From: CAIYZT01 sp947461435
GTDB lineage: Bacteria; Pseudomonadota; Alphaproteobacteria; Rhodobacterales; Rhodobacteraceae
Length of the DNA: 64,000 bases
Direction: 5' to 3'
Assembly: GCA_965284435.1 (NCBI GenBank)
Contig: OZ260083.1
Span: 1,240,001-1,304,000, forward strand
The number at the start of each line of letters is the position of its first letter. The stretch's first letter is position 1. The position numbers were made by a program, and so were the translations under genes. Shown in pieces: positions 14,894 to 23,417 of this stretch. The notes beneath the pieces are model-generated. The model was not told the origin of the DNA. It worked only from the letters and a program-made list of their open reading frames with translations, and ran no database searches.

Positions 14894-16261
14894 ATGCCTC
14901 ATATGATCCGCATCGAATGGCCGCATCACGGTCTACCTGACACCCCGCCAGACCTGTCTTTGTCAGACTGCCGCGCCCGGCTCATGGCGCTGCGCGCGGC
15001 AGGCGCGATGCGGGGATATGACGCCTTGGTCGTCTATGGCGACCGCGAGCATTTCGCCAATATTCATTGGCTGACAGGCTTTGATCCGCGCTTTGAAGAG
15101 GCGGTCATGGTGATCACGCCACATGCGGCCACCCTGCTCACCGGCAATGAATGTCTGCCCTATACCGGAATTTCGCCCTTGGTTCAGGCCGGCGATGTTC
15201 ACGCTGTCCTTTGTGCCAGCCTTAGCCTGATGTCGCAGCCGCGCGGCTCGGCCCGGCTGGACGATCTGCTGCGAAAGGCCCTGCCGAAATCGGCCAAGGT
15301 GGGTGCCATAGGCTGGAAATGGTTCGGCCCGGACGAGGTGGAAGACCCCGCGACGGCACTGGATGTGCCCGCCTTTCTGGCCGATCCCCTTCGCAGCCTT
15401 GCGGCGCGCGTTGAAAATGCCACGGATCTGATGATGCATCCGGGATATGGCCTGCGGGCCCGCGTCGACGCGGCAGAAATCGCACGATTGGAGTTTTCCA
15501 ATGTGGCTGCGGGCACCGCGCTGCGGCGCATGGTCTTTGCGTTCCGCGAAGGCATCACCGATTTTGCCGCCTACGAGGCGGCGCATGTTGGCGGATTGCC
15601 CTTGGGCTGTCATTCGACCTTTGCCATCGGCGCGCGTCACGGCCTGTCCGGTCCAACGGGGCTTCATCTGACCAAGGGACAGCCGATGTCCTTCAACATT
15701 TGCCACTGGGGATCGAACATATGCCGCGCGGGTTGGCTTGCGCAGGGGCCCACCGATCTGCCCGCAGCGGCTCAGGATTATCTGGATGTCTTTGCCGGCC
15801 CCTATGTTCAAGCGATGAGCCTTTGGTGCTCGATGATGCAGCCCGGCATTCTGGGCGGCGCCGTTCACAAGGCGCTCTTCGATGCCCTGCCCGCCGACCC
15901 GTTCAATCTGTTCCTGAACCCGGGCCACCTGATCGGCATGGATGAATGGCTATCTTCGCCCATCTACGACGGCTCCTCCGAACCTTTGGCGTCCGGCATG
16001 GCCATGCAGATGGACGTGATCCCCTCCCATCCCATCTATGGTTCCACCCGGATGGAAGATGGCTATGTCATTGCGGATTCGGCGCTTCAGGCCGATCTGG
16101 CGCGCGATTTTCCCGAAGTTCTGGCGCGCTGCCACTCAAGGGCGCATCTGATGCGCGAGGTGATCGGCTTGGACGTGCCGCAATGCCTGTTGCCGCTTGC
16201 CGATACCTGCGGCATCGTGGCCCCATGGCTTTTGGACCCTGCCCAAGTGATTGCGCTTTAG
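14894..16261 (+). CDS. M24-fold (creatinase / Xaa-Pro peptidase-like) protein with altered metal site
   Basis: A 455-residue two-domain pita-bread protein: a creatinase-like N-terminal domain (YDALVVYGDREHFANIHWLT) and a C-terminal M24 domain from about residue 190. The positions that usually hold the metal-binding residues D, D, H, E, E read N268 (SFNICHWG), N275 (SNICR), H345 (NPGHLIG), D374 (MQMDVIP) and E388 (RMEDGYV). Both bridging Asp are replaced by Asn and one Glu by Asp, so it is probably not a dinuclear metallopeptidase; creatinase itself is a metal-free precedent. AAGGAG lies just before the ATG at 14894. It stands alone ahead of lysA, 63 bp apart. Function unknown. Confidence 0.82.
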   Translation: MPHMIRIEWPHHGLPDTPPDLSLSDCRARLMALRAAGAMRGYDALVVYGDREHFANIHWLTGFDPRFEEAVMVITPHAATLLTGNECLPYTGISPLVQAGDVHAVLCASLSLMSQPRGSARLDDLLRKALPKSAKVGAIGWKWFGPDEVEDPATALDVPAFLADPLRSLAARVENATDLMMHPGYGLRARVDAAEIARLEFSNVAAGTALRRMVFAFREGITDFAAYEAAHVGGLPLGCHSTFAIGARHGLSGPTGLHLTKGQPMSFNICHWGSNICRAGWLAQGPTDLPAAAQDYLDVFAGPYVQAMSLWCSMMQPGILGGAVHKALFDALPADPFNLFLNPGHLIGMDEWLSSPIYDGSSEPLASGMAMQMDVIPSHPIYGSTRMEDGYVIADSALQADLARDFPEVLARCHSRAHLMREVIGLDVPQCLLPLADTCGIVAPWLLDPAQVIAL

Positions 16262-16324
16262 GGTGGTTTCCCTTTTCTGCCCTTTGCCTTAGAACCCCGT
16301 CAACCATGCGGCAAGGGGCGTAAA

Positions 16325-17590
16325 ATGGATCATTTCTTGTACAAGAACGGCACACTGATGGCCGAGGACGTTCCGTTGTCCGAAATCGCGGCAGCCGTAG
16401 GCACCCCGTTTTACGTCTATTCCGCAGCCACCCTGACGCGCCACTACAAACTGTTCACCGAGGCTTTGGCACCCCTGCCGCACCAGGTTTGCTTTGCGAT
16501 CAAATCGCTGTCGAATGTCGCGGTCCTGAAACTGCTGGGCGATCTTGGCGCGGGCATGGATGTGGTCTCGGTCGGTGAATATCTGCGGGCAAAGGCCGCC
16601 GGCGTGCCGGGCGATCGGATCGTGTTTTCTGGCGTGGGCAAGAAGGCCGATGAAATGCGGATCGCGCTTCAAGGGGGCATCCGCCAATTCAACGTCGAAA
16701 GCGAACCTGAACTTGCCGTGCTGTCGGGCGTCGCGACCTCTCTGGGGTTGATCGCCCCGATCACCATTCGGGTGAATCCCGATGTCGATGCCAAAACCCA
16801 CGAAAAAATTGCAACCGGCAAGAAAGAGAACAAGTTCGGCATCCCCATTTCCCGCGCCCCCGAGGTCTATGCCCTGGCCGCCCGCCTGCCGGGTTTGAAG
16901 GTCGTGGGGATAGACGTGCATATCGGCAGCCAGTTGACCGAACTTGCCCCGTTCGAAGAAGCCTACGCCAAAGTGGCCGCGCTGACGCAAACCCTGCGCG
17001 CGGCTGGCCACCAGATTGACCGTCTGGATCTGGGGGGCGGTTTGGGAATTCCCTACACCCGCTCGAACGAAGCGCCGCCCTTGCCGATGGACTATGGCGC
17101 CATGATCAAGCGGGTTCTTGGCCATCTGGACTGCGAGATCGAGATTGAGCCGGGCCGGTTGATTTCAGGCAATTCGGGCGTGCTGGTTTCGTCGGTGATT
17201 TACAACAAAGCTGGCGAGGATCGTGATTTTCTGATCGTCGATGCCGCGATGAACGATCTTGTTCGCCCTTCCATGTACGGCGCACACCATGACATCGTCC
17301 CGGTAACCGAACCGGCAACGGGCGGCGCAACCCAAGCCTATGACGTGGTCGGTCCGGTCTGCGAGACCGGGGATACCTTTGCCAAAGGGCGCGCTCTGGC
17401 CAAGGTCGGCCCGGGCGATCTGATCGCCTTCCGCTCGGCAGGGGCCTATGGCGCGGTCATGGCCAGCGAATACAACACCCGCCCGCTTGTGCCCGAAGTT
17501 CTGGTGAAAGGCGATCAATTCGCCGTCATTCGGGCACGCCCCACCTATGATGAAATCCTCAAGCGCGATAGCATCCCCGAATGGTTGTAA
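16325..17590 (+). CDS. lysA: Diaminopimelate decarboxylase
   Basis: Last step of lysine synthesis: meso-diaminopimelate to L-lysine and CO2, PLP dependent, cytoplasmic. The 421-residue protein is full length. It has the PLP Lys at about residue 60 in CFAIKSLSN, HIGSQLTE, the glycine-rich phosphate loop LDLGGGLGIPY, EPGRLISGNSG, and the C-terminal substrate site VGPVCETGDTFAKGR, with AGAYGAVMASEYNTRP. AAGGGGCG precedes the ATG at 16325. The TIGR02302 gene follows after 10 bp, an association common in this order. Confidence 0.97.
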   Translation: MDHFLYKNGTLMAEDVPLSEIAAAVGTPFYVYSAATLTRHYKLFTEALAPLPHQVCFAIKSLSNVAVLKLLGDLGAGMDVVSVGEYLRAKAAGVPGDRIVFSGVGKKADEMRIALQGGIRQFNVESEPELAVLSGVATSLGLIAPITIRVNPDVDAKTHEKIATGKKENKFGIPISRAPEVYALAARLPGLKVVGIDVHIGSQLTELAPFEEAYAKVAALTQTLRAAGHQIDRLDLGGGLGIPYTRSNEAPPLPMDYGAMIKRVLGHLDCEIEIEPGRLISGNSGVLVSSVIYNKAGEDRDFLIVDAAMNDLVRPSMYGAHHDIVPVTEPATGGATQAYDVVGPVCETGDTFAKGRALAKVGPGDLIAFRSAGAYGAVMASEYNTRPLVPEVLVKGDQFAVIRARPTYDEILKRDSIPEWL

Positions 17591-17600
17591 CGCTAGGACA

Positions 17601-20045
17601 ATGAAAACAGGCATCAGCCCCAACCTGTGGCGGCGTATCCGTTGGCCCTTCCGGCTGACGATGGTCGGGCTTTGGGCTGAACGACTGACGCATGCGTTTT
17701 GGCCCCTATGGACGTTGTCCTTGGCGGGTGTTGCCGCGCTCGGGTTCCGGTTGGATACGGTTCTGACGATCGAGGCTTGGTGGTTCGGTCTGGTGTCACT
17801 GGCGGGCGCCGCGATCTGGGCGCTGATCTGGGGCCTTTGGTCCTTCAAGCGCCCCCATGCTGCCGATGCTTTGGCGCGCATGGACAGCCGTCTGAAGGGT
17901 CGGCCTTTGCAGTCCTTGGGCGATGTACAGGCCCTTGGAATCGCGGATGATGACAGCCGCGCACTTTGGGCCGCGCACCAATCCAAAATGGCCGAACGCG
18001 CCGCCTCTGCCAAAGCCATCGAACCAAACCTGCGCCTGTCGCGCGCCGATCCCTTTGCGCTGCGCTATGTGGCCCTGACGGCCTTTTTGATGACCTTGAT
18101 GTTCGGATCGGTGGTGCGCGTGGCGACGCTTGGCGAAACCCTTGGTCCGGACGGGGCGGCCATCGCTGCCGGCCCCTCTTGGGAAGGATGGGCCGAGCCG
18201 CCGTTTTATACCGGAAAACCGCGCCTCTACCTGAACGATCAGTCCGAAGGCCCATTGTCGCTGCCCGAAGGGACCAAATTGGTCATTCGTCTGTACGGCG
18301 CCCCCGGCGATCTGATCTTGTCCGAAACGGTTTCCGGTCGTGTCGATCCTGCAGCGGCGTCGTCGGCGGAACAAAGCTTTACGCTCGCCCAGTCTGGCAA
18401 ACTGGCGATCGAAGGGGCTGGTGGGCGGCAGTGGCAGGTTGACATGGTCAAGGACGCCCCCCCAAGCGTGGTCCTCGACGGGCAGATCGGCCGCGAGGCG
18501 GATGGCACCTTCAAACAGAAATTCAAAGCCGCCGATGACTATGGTGTCACGGCCGGGCAAGTCATCATTGCGCTTGATCTTCCCGCCGTGGACCGCCGCT
18601 TTGGTTTGGCGCTTGATCCTGAAAAGATTGACCCGGTCACGCTGGATCTGCCTATGCCGATCCGCGGCAGCCGCAAGACCTTTGCCGAAGAGCTGAAAGA
18701 CGATCTGTCCGAATCAATTCTGGCCAATCTGCCTGTCACGATGACCTATTCCGTCACCGATGCGGCCGCCCAAACCACGGCCAATGCCCCTGCCGCGCTC
18801 GTCTTGCCCGGGCGCCGCTTCTTTGACCCGCTGGCTGCCGCCGTCGTTGAAATGCGCCGCGATCTGATGTGGAACCGGGCCAATGCACCCCGCGTCGTTC
18901 AGGTCATGAAGGCCATGACCAACCGGCCCGAAGACTTGATCCGAAACCAGCGCGCCTATTTGCGGCTGCGCGTCCTGATCCGCGATCTGGACGGCAAACA
19001 ATCCACCCTCACGCTTGAAGACCGCGACGCCATGGCATCCGAACTTTGGGCCATCGCCTTGATGATCGAAGACGGCGATCTGACCTCGGCCTTGGAACGG
19101 CTTCAGCGCGCTCAAGACCGGTTGGACGAAGCGATCAAACGCGGCGCATCCCCGGAAGAGATTCAAGAGTTGATGGACGAAATGCGTCAGGCTCTGAACA
19201 AATACATGAACGAGTTGGCCGAACAGCAAGGCGAGCATGGCCAAGAAAACGCCCAAAACGGCGGTCCGCAACGGCAGATGTCGGCCGATCAGTTGCAGCA
19301 AATGTTCGACAAACTGCAAGAATTGATGGAACAGGGCAAGACTGCAGAAGCCGCTGAACTGATGGAACAATTGCGCCAGTTCATGCAAAATATGCAAGTC
19401 ACGCAGGGCGAAGGCGGGCAGGGCGGCCCCGGATCGCAGGCCATGCGGGATTTGCAAGATACGCTGCGCGAACAGCAAAAACTTTCGGATGATTCCTTTC
19501 GGGATCTTCAAGATGGCCAACAAGAGGGTCAGGGCGGTACGGGCAAAAGCCTGTCAGACCGCCAAAAAGAGCTTGCCGACCAGTTGGACGATTTGAACCG
19601 CAACGGCAAGTTGCCCGGACCGGGGAGTGAAAAGGGCGAAAACGGCCGCAAGGATCTGGGCCGCGCGGGCGATGCGATGGACGAAGCCGAACGCGCTCTG
19701 CGCGATGGTGATTTGCCCGGCGCGATGGACAAACAGGCCGAAGCGATGGACGCCCTGCGCGAAGGAATGCGCAATTTTGGCGACGCGCTGGCGGAAAACC
19801 AGGGCGATGCGCAGCCCGGTCAAGCGCAACGCGCCGACGGAACCCCAGACGAGCGTGGGCTCGATCCTTTGGGCCGCGAACCGGGCAATGCTTTGCGCAT
19901 CGGATCGGACGAGAATTTGATGCAAGGCGAAGATGTCTACCGCCGCGCGCAAGAGCTTTTGGACGAAATCCGCAAACGCGCCGGCGATCAGGGCCGCAGC
20001 GAGGCGGAACGCGGGTATCTGGGCCGACTGCTCGATCTGTTCTAA
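17601..20045 (+). CDS. TIGR02302 / DUF4175 family membrane protein
   Basis: Large 814-residue protein of unknown function conserved in Alphaproteobacteria and usually next to lysA, as here. The N-terminal 150 residues contain three hydrophobic segments (WTLSLAGVAALGFRL, AWWFGLVSLAGAAIWALI, and YVALTAFLMTLMFGSVV), then come a soluble domain and a very polar region from about residue 520 onward rich in Gln, Glu, Asp and Gly (QQLQDL-type heptads, GQGGPGSQAMRDLQD). That part looks like coiled coil alternating with flexible linkers, and the protein ends with RGYLGRLLDLF. ATG at 17601 with AGGA upstream. A cell-envelope role is guessed from the topology only. Confidence 0.88.
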   Translation: MKTGISPNLWRRIRWPFRLTMVGLWAERLTHAFWPLWTLSLAGVAALGFRLDTVLTIEAWWFGLVSLAGAAIWALIWGLWSFKRPHAADALARMDSRLKGRPLQSLGDVQALGIADDDSRALWAAHQSKMAERAASAKAIEPNLRLSRADPFALRYVALTAFLMTLMFGSVVRVATLGETLGPDGAAIAAGPSWEGWAEPPFYTGKPRLYLNDQSEGPLSLPEGTKLVIRLYGAPGDLILSETVSGRVDPAAASSAEQSFTLAQSGKLAIEGAGGRQWQVDMVKDAPPSVVLDGQIGREADGTFKQKFKAADDYGVTAGQVIIALDLPAVDRRFGLALDPEKIDPVTLDLPMPIRGSRKTFAEELKDDLSESILANLPVTMTYSVTDAAAQTTANAPAALVLPGRRFFDPLAAAVVEMRRDLMWNRANAPRVVQVMKAMTNRPEDLIRNQRAYLRLRVLIRDLDGKQSTLTLEDRDAMASELWAIALMIEDGDLTSALERLQRAQDRLDEAIKRGASPEEIQELMDEMRQALNKYMNELAEQQGEHGQENAQNGGPQRQMSADQLQQMFDKLQELMEQGKTAEAAELMEQLRQFMQNMQVTQGEGGQGGPGSQAMRDLQDTLREQQKLSDDSFRDLQDGQQEGQGGTGKSLSDRQKELADQLDDLNRNGKLPGPGSEKGENGRKDLGRAGDAMDEAERALRDGDLPGAMDKQAEAMDALREGMRNFGDALAENQGDAQPGQAQRADGTPDERGLDPLGREPGNALRIGSDENLMQGEDVYRRAQELLDEIRKRAGDQGRSEAERGYLGRLLDLF

Positions 20046-20515
20046 GGGGTGATGGCCCATTTATGCTGGGCCTTGGTTTCCACCGCGCAAGGCCGCACCA
20101 GACGCAGCCGATCTAACGCACCAGAAGGGTCTTCGCCGGATTCCACCATCAGCCGCAGCGCGATGGTCCCCGTTCGCCCGCACCCTCCCAGACAATGGAT
20201 CAAGATGCGCCCACCCCCTGTCAGGGCGGCATGAAGCCGCGCCGAAAGGGCCGGCCAGATCTGACGGTCTGGTGTCCCAAAATCCTGAATGGGAAACGGG
20301 ATCTGCACGATCCCCTGTGCCGCAAGATCTTCGACAAATCGCGGCGCATTGTGGCGCTGATATTCGTGGACCTTGACCAAAGATACCACCGCTGTCGGCG
20401 CAAACCGCATCACTTCGGCAAAATCCGCTGCATAATCACCGTTTCGGCCGGGCAGGGGGCACAGCCCAAGTAGACCAGCCCGCAACGGAAGCTGCGCAAT
20501 CTGCATCGCTGACAT
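20042..20515 (-). CDS. Dual-specificity / tyrosine phosphatase-like protein
   Basis: A 157-residue cysteine-based phosphatase. The P-loop is HCLGGCGRTG near residue 110, matching HCxxGxxR with catalytic Cys and Arg, and the general acid region FPIQDFGTPD near residue 75 supplies an Asp. The start is the ATG at 20515 (MSAMQIAQLP); the frame extends to 20680 over the start of dnaX, which is unlikely. It ends with a 4-bp overlap against the TIGR02302 gene. Substrate, protein or small phosphoester, is unknown. Confidence 0.82.
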   Translation of the reverse strand: MSAMQIAQLPLRAGLLGLCPLPGRNGDYAADFAEVMRFAPTAVVSLVKVHEYQRHNAPRFVEDLAAQGIVQIPFPIQDFGTPDRQIWPALSARLHAALTGGGRILIHCLGGCGRTGTIALRLMVESGEDPSGALDRLRLVRPCAVETKAQHKWAITP

Positions 20516-20592
20516 GTTGTGATCCTGCCCCCTGTCCCTTAGCGTGTCCCAAAGAGAATCCCCGACCCGTGTACCCCAATCCCCGAGGCCAG

Positions 20593-22344
20593 ATGTCTGA
20601 TACGCCCACCCCCGCCTACAAGGTTCTGGCCCGAAAGTACCGGCCGGAAACCTTTGCCGATCTTGTCGGCCAAGAGGCAATGGTTCGTACCCTGCGCAAT
20701 GCCTTCGCCGCCGACCGTATCGCGCAGGCTTTCATTCTGACGGGCATTCGTGGAACGGGCAAGACTACGACCGCGCGCATTGTCGCCAAGGGGCTGAACT
20801 GCACGGGCGTTGATGGCAACGGCGGCCCGACGACAGACCCTTGCGGTGTCTGTGATGCCTGCCGCGCGATTGCTGACGGCAGTCATGTGGATGTGATGGA
20901 AATGGACGCGGCCAGCCGCACAGGCGTGGGCGATATCCGCGAAATCATCGATTCCGTTCATTACCGCGCCGCCTCTGCACGCTACAAAGTCTATATCATC
21001 GACGAAGTGCACATGCTCTCCACGGCGGCCTTCAACGCCTTGTTGAAAACGCTTGAAGAACCGCCCGCCCATGTGAAATTCATCTTTGCAACCACGGAAA
21101 TTCGGAAAGTTCCGGTCACCGTCTTGTCGCGCTGTCAGCGGTTTGACCTGCGACGCATCGAACCAGAGGTGATGTTGACCTTGCTGCGCAAGATCGCCTT
21201 GGCCGAAAGCGCCCAGATCAGCGACGATGCCCTTGCCCTGATCACCCGTGCCGCCGAAGGCTCGGCCCGTGATGCCACCTCGCTGCTGGATCAGGCCATC
21301 AGCCATGGCGCCGGGGAAACCGGGGCCGATCAGGTGCGCGCGATGCTGGGTCTGGCCGACCGTGGCCGCGTCATGGATCTGTTTGAGATGATCCTGAGCG
21401 GACAGGCGCAAGGCGCTTTGTCGGAACTGTCCGGCCAATATGCCGCCGGGGCAGACCCGATGGCCGTCTTGCGCGATCTTGCCGAAATCTCGCATTGGAT
21501 TTCTGTGGTCAAGATCAGCCCAGAGGTGGCCGAAGATCCCACCGTCCCTCCGGCCGAACGGGCGCGCGGGCTGGATCTGGCGCAGCGCCTGCCCATGCGG
21601 GTTCTCAGCCGCATGTGGCAAATGCTTCTCAAGGCCATCGAAGAGGTAGCGCTTGCCCCCAACGCCATGATGGCGGCCGAAATGGCCGTTATCCGGCTGA
21701 CGCATGTGGCCGACCTGCCTGACCCTGAAACCTTGATCCGGCAGCTGCAATCCAATCCTCGCCCGCCTGCACCCACCGGCGGCGCGCCTTCGGGCGGCGG
21801 CTATGCGGGGGGGGCCGGCGGCGGCGGCGTACTGCAGGCGCCTTCGGCACCGATGCGCGGGCCAACCATGTCTGGCGCCGCGCAGCCCGCCCTGTCCGAG
21901 GCCCCGTCGCTGGTTTTTGCCGCTTTTGCGCAGATCGTCGACTACATCCGCGAACGGCGCGACATGAAACTTTTGATGGAGGTGGAAACCTGCCTTCGTC
22001 TTGTCAAATATGCCCCCGGTCGAATCGAGTTTGAACCCACGGCCGATGCCGCACCAGACCTTGCCTCACGCCTCAGTCAACGGCTTCAAGGATGGACAGG
22101 CGCGCGCTGGGGGGTATCGGTCGTCTCACAGGGCGGCGCGCCGACCATCGCCCAGAACCGGGATCGCGCCGCGCTCGAAGCCGAGGCGGCAGCCCTGCAA
22201 GAGCCTTTGGTCATGGCCGTTCTTGCCGCCTTCCCGGGGGCCAAGATTACCGCCATCCGTTCGGCCGAAGAACTGGTGGCCGAAGCCGCCGCACAGGCCT
22301 TGCCAGAAGTCGAAGATGAATGGGATCCGTTCGAGGAAAACTGA
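20593..22344 (+). CDS. dnaX: DNA polymerase III subunit gamma/tau
   Basis: Clamp-loader motor of the replicative polymerase, 583 residues. It begins YKVLARKYRPETFADLVGQ, then Walker A GIRGTGKTTTAR, a zinc-binding cysteine group near residue 75-90 (DPCGVCDACRAI), Walker B/DExx IIDEVHMLS and sensor FIFATTEIRKVP. After the AAA+ region, a Gly/Pro-rich linker at about residues 395-440 separates the tau C-terminal part, which ends VEDEWDPFEEN. I see no slippery A-rich frameshift site in the linker, so a separate gamma product is not predicted. The ATG at 20593 gives the normal start; 24 bp of extra frame lie upstream. First gene of dnaX-ybaB-recR. Confidence 0.95.
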   Translation: MSDTPTPAYKVLARKYRPETFADLVGQEAMVRTLRNAFAADRIAQAFILTGIRGTGKTTTARIVAKGLNCTGVDGNGGPTTDPCGVCDACRAIADGSHVDVMEMDAASRTGVGDIREIIDSVHYRAASARYKVYIIDEVHMLSTAAFNALLKTLEEPPAHVKFIFATTEIRKVPVTVLSRCQRFDLRRIEPEVMLTLLRKIALAESAQISDDALALITRAAEGSARDATSLLDQAISHGAGETGADQVRAMLGLADRGRVMDLFEMILSGQAQGALSELSGQYAAGADPMAVLRDLAEISHWISVVKISPEVAEDPTVPPAERARGLDLAQRLPMRVLSRMWQMLLKAIEEVALAPNAMMAAEMAVIRLTHVADLPDPETLIRQLQSNPRPPAPTGGAPSGGGYAGGAGGGGVLQAPSAPMRGPTMSGAAQPALSEAPSLVFAAFAQIVDYIRERRDMKLLMEVETCLRLVKYAPGRIEFEPTADAAPDLASRLSQRLQGWTGARWGVSVVSQGGAPTIAQNRDRAALEAEAAALQEPLVMAVLAAFPGAKITAIRSAEELVAEAAAQALPEVEDEWDPFEEN

Positions 22345-22416
22345 AAATTCTGCCCCGCCCCATTTGCACCGGCACAGCGGGCACCCTATTTTCCAGAACG
22401 ACAAAGCAGGAGTGGG

Positions 22417-22764
22417 ATGATGCTAAAAGGATTGGGTGGTCTTGGCGATATGGCCAAGATGATGAAGGCGGCGCAAGATTTGCAATCCAAACTGGCCGAA
22501 CTGCAAGAAGACTTGGCCCGAACCGTCGTTCTTGGCGAATCCGGGGCAGGTTTGGTCAAGGCCCGGGTCACGGCCAAGGGCGAAGTGACCGGGCTGGATA
22601 TTGATCCGTCAATCCTTGTCGCTTCGGAAAAGGAAGTTGTGGAAGATCTGATTGTGGCCGCGATCAAGGACGGTCAGGCCAAAGCGACAGCGAAATCGCA
22701 GTCCGAAATGGCGCGCATCACGGCAGACCTCGGTTTGCCGGCCGATATGAAACTTCCCTTCTGA
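22417..22764 (+). CDS. YbaB/EbfC family nucleoid-associated protein
   Basis: Small DNA-binding dimer, 115 residues, that coats DNA and is typically encoded between dnaX and recR, as here. It starts MLKGLGGLGDMAKMMKAAQ, a helix rich in Met/Lys/Gln, followed by GEVTGLDIDPSIL and a final helical section ending LGLPADMKLPF. GCAGGAG stands 8-10 bases before the ATG at 22417; a second ATG at 22420 could serve. The stop shares one base with the recR start (TGATG), indicating translational coupling. Confidence 0.93.
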   Translation: MMLKGLGGLGDMAKMMKAAQDLQSKLAELQEDLARTVVLGESGAGLVKARVTAKGEVTGLDIDPSILVASEKEVVEDLIVAAIKDGQAKATAKSQSEMARITADLGLPADMKLPF

Positions 22765-23366
22765 TGTCGGCGCAAGCCCCGCGCGAGATTGAGGCGCTGA
22801 TCGAATTGATGGCGCGTCTTCCGGGGCTTGGCCCGCGTTCGGCCCGCCGCGCCGTCCTCGCGCTGTTGAAGAAGCGGGACGGGTTGATGGTTCCGCTGGC
22901 CCGGGCGATGGCTGATCTGGCCCTGACGGCGAAAACCTGTGGGATTTGCGGCAATATCGGCCCGGCGGACCCCTGCAGCATTTGCACCGCCCCGGCCCGC
23001 GCCACAGGCGAGCTTTGCGTGGTGGCCGATGTCGCGGACCTCTGGGCGATGGAGCGGGGCGGGATGTTCAAGGGCCGCTATCACATTTTGGGGGGCACCC
23101 TGTCTCCGCTCGACAATATTGGCCCCGACGAATTGCGTATTCCAAACCTCGTGGGCCGGGTTGAGGCTGAAAGGATCACCGAAGTCATCCTTGCCCTCAA
23201 CGCCACGATAGATGGCCAGACAACGGCCCATTACATCGCCGATGCCTTGGCCCCAACGGGGGTGTCACTCACCTCACTCGCCCAAGGCGTCCCGATCGGC
23301 GGAGAGTTGGATTACCTCGACGATGGCACGATAAACGCGGCCCTTCGGGCGCGCCGCAAGCTGTAA
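22764..23366 (+). CDS. recR: Recombination mediator protein RecR
   Basis: Works with RecF and RecO to load RecA on gapped DNA. The 200-residue protein is full length: helix-hairpin-helix near residue 20 (LARLPGLGPRSARRA-like), a four-cysteine zinc site C-x2-C near residues 58-73 (TCGICGNIGPADPCSICT), the Toprim domain with VVADVADLWAMER, and C-terminal LAQGVPIGGELDYLDDGT. The start overlaps the YbaB stop. It converges with the secreted protease gene; a hairpin lies between them. Confidence 0.96.
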   Translation: MSAQAPREIEALIELMARLPGLGPRSARRAVLALLKKRDGLMVPLARAMADLALTAKTCGICGNIGPADPCSICTAPARATGELCVVADVADLWAMERGGMFKGRYHILGGTLSPLDNIGPDELRIPNLVGRVEAERITEVILALNATIDGQTTAHYIADALAPTGVSLTSLAQGVPIGGELDYLDDGTINAALRARRKL

Positions 23367-23368
23367 CA

Positions 23369-23395
23369 GGGCCCGAAACTTGCATCCTCGGGCCC
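23369..23395. terminator. Hairpin between convergent recR and the protease gene
   Basis: GGGCCCGA and TCGGGCCC pair perfectly (8 bp) around an 11-base loop, just past the recR stop and 23 bases beyond the protease stop. There is no T-run on either side, so it could act as a bidirectional stem or a Rho-assisted end rather than a classical terminator. Confidence 0.4.
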
Positions 23396-23417
23396 CCGGT
23401 TGATGACGATCTGATGC

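Noticed and set aside
20539..21750. 403-codon open frame on the minus strand, opposite dnaX
   Set aside because: It lies entirely over dnaX with its Walker motifs and has no recognised features; high GC gives long antisense frames.
21770..21850. G-rich tract in dnaX as a possible frameshift or quadruplex site
   Set aside because: It encodes the Gly-rich linker and continues in frame; no slippery A-run or downstream stop in the shifted frame was found.
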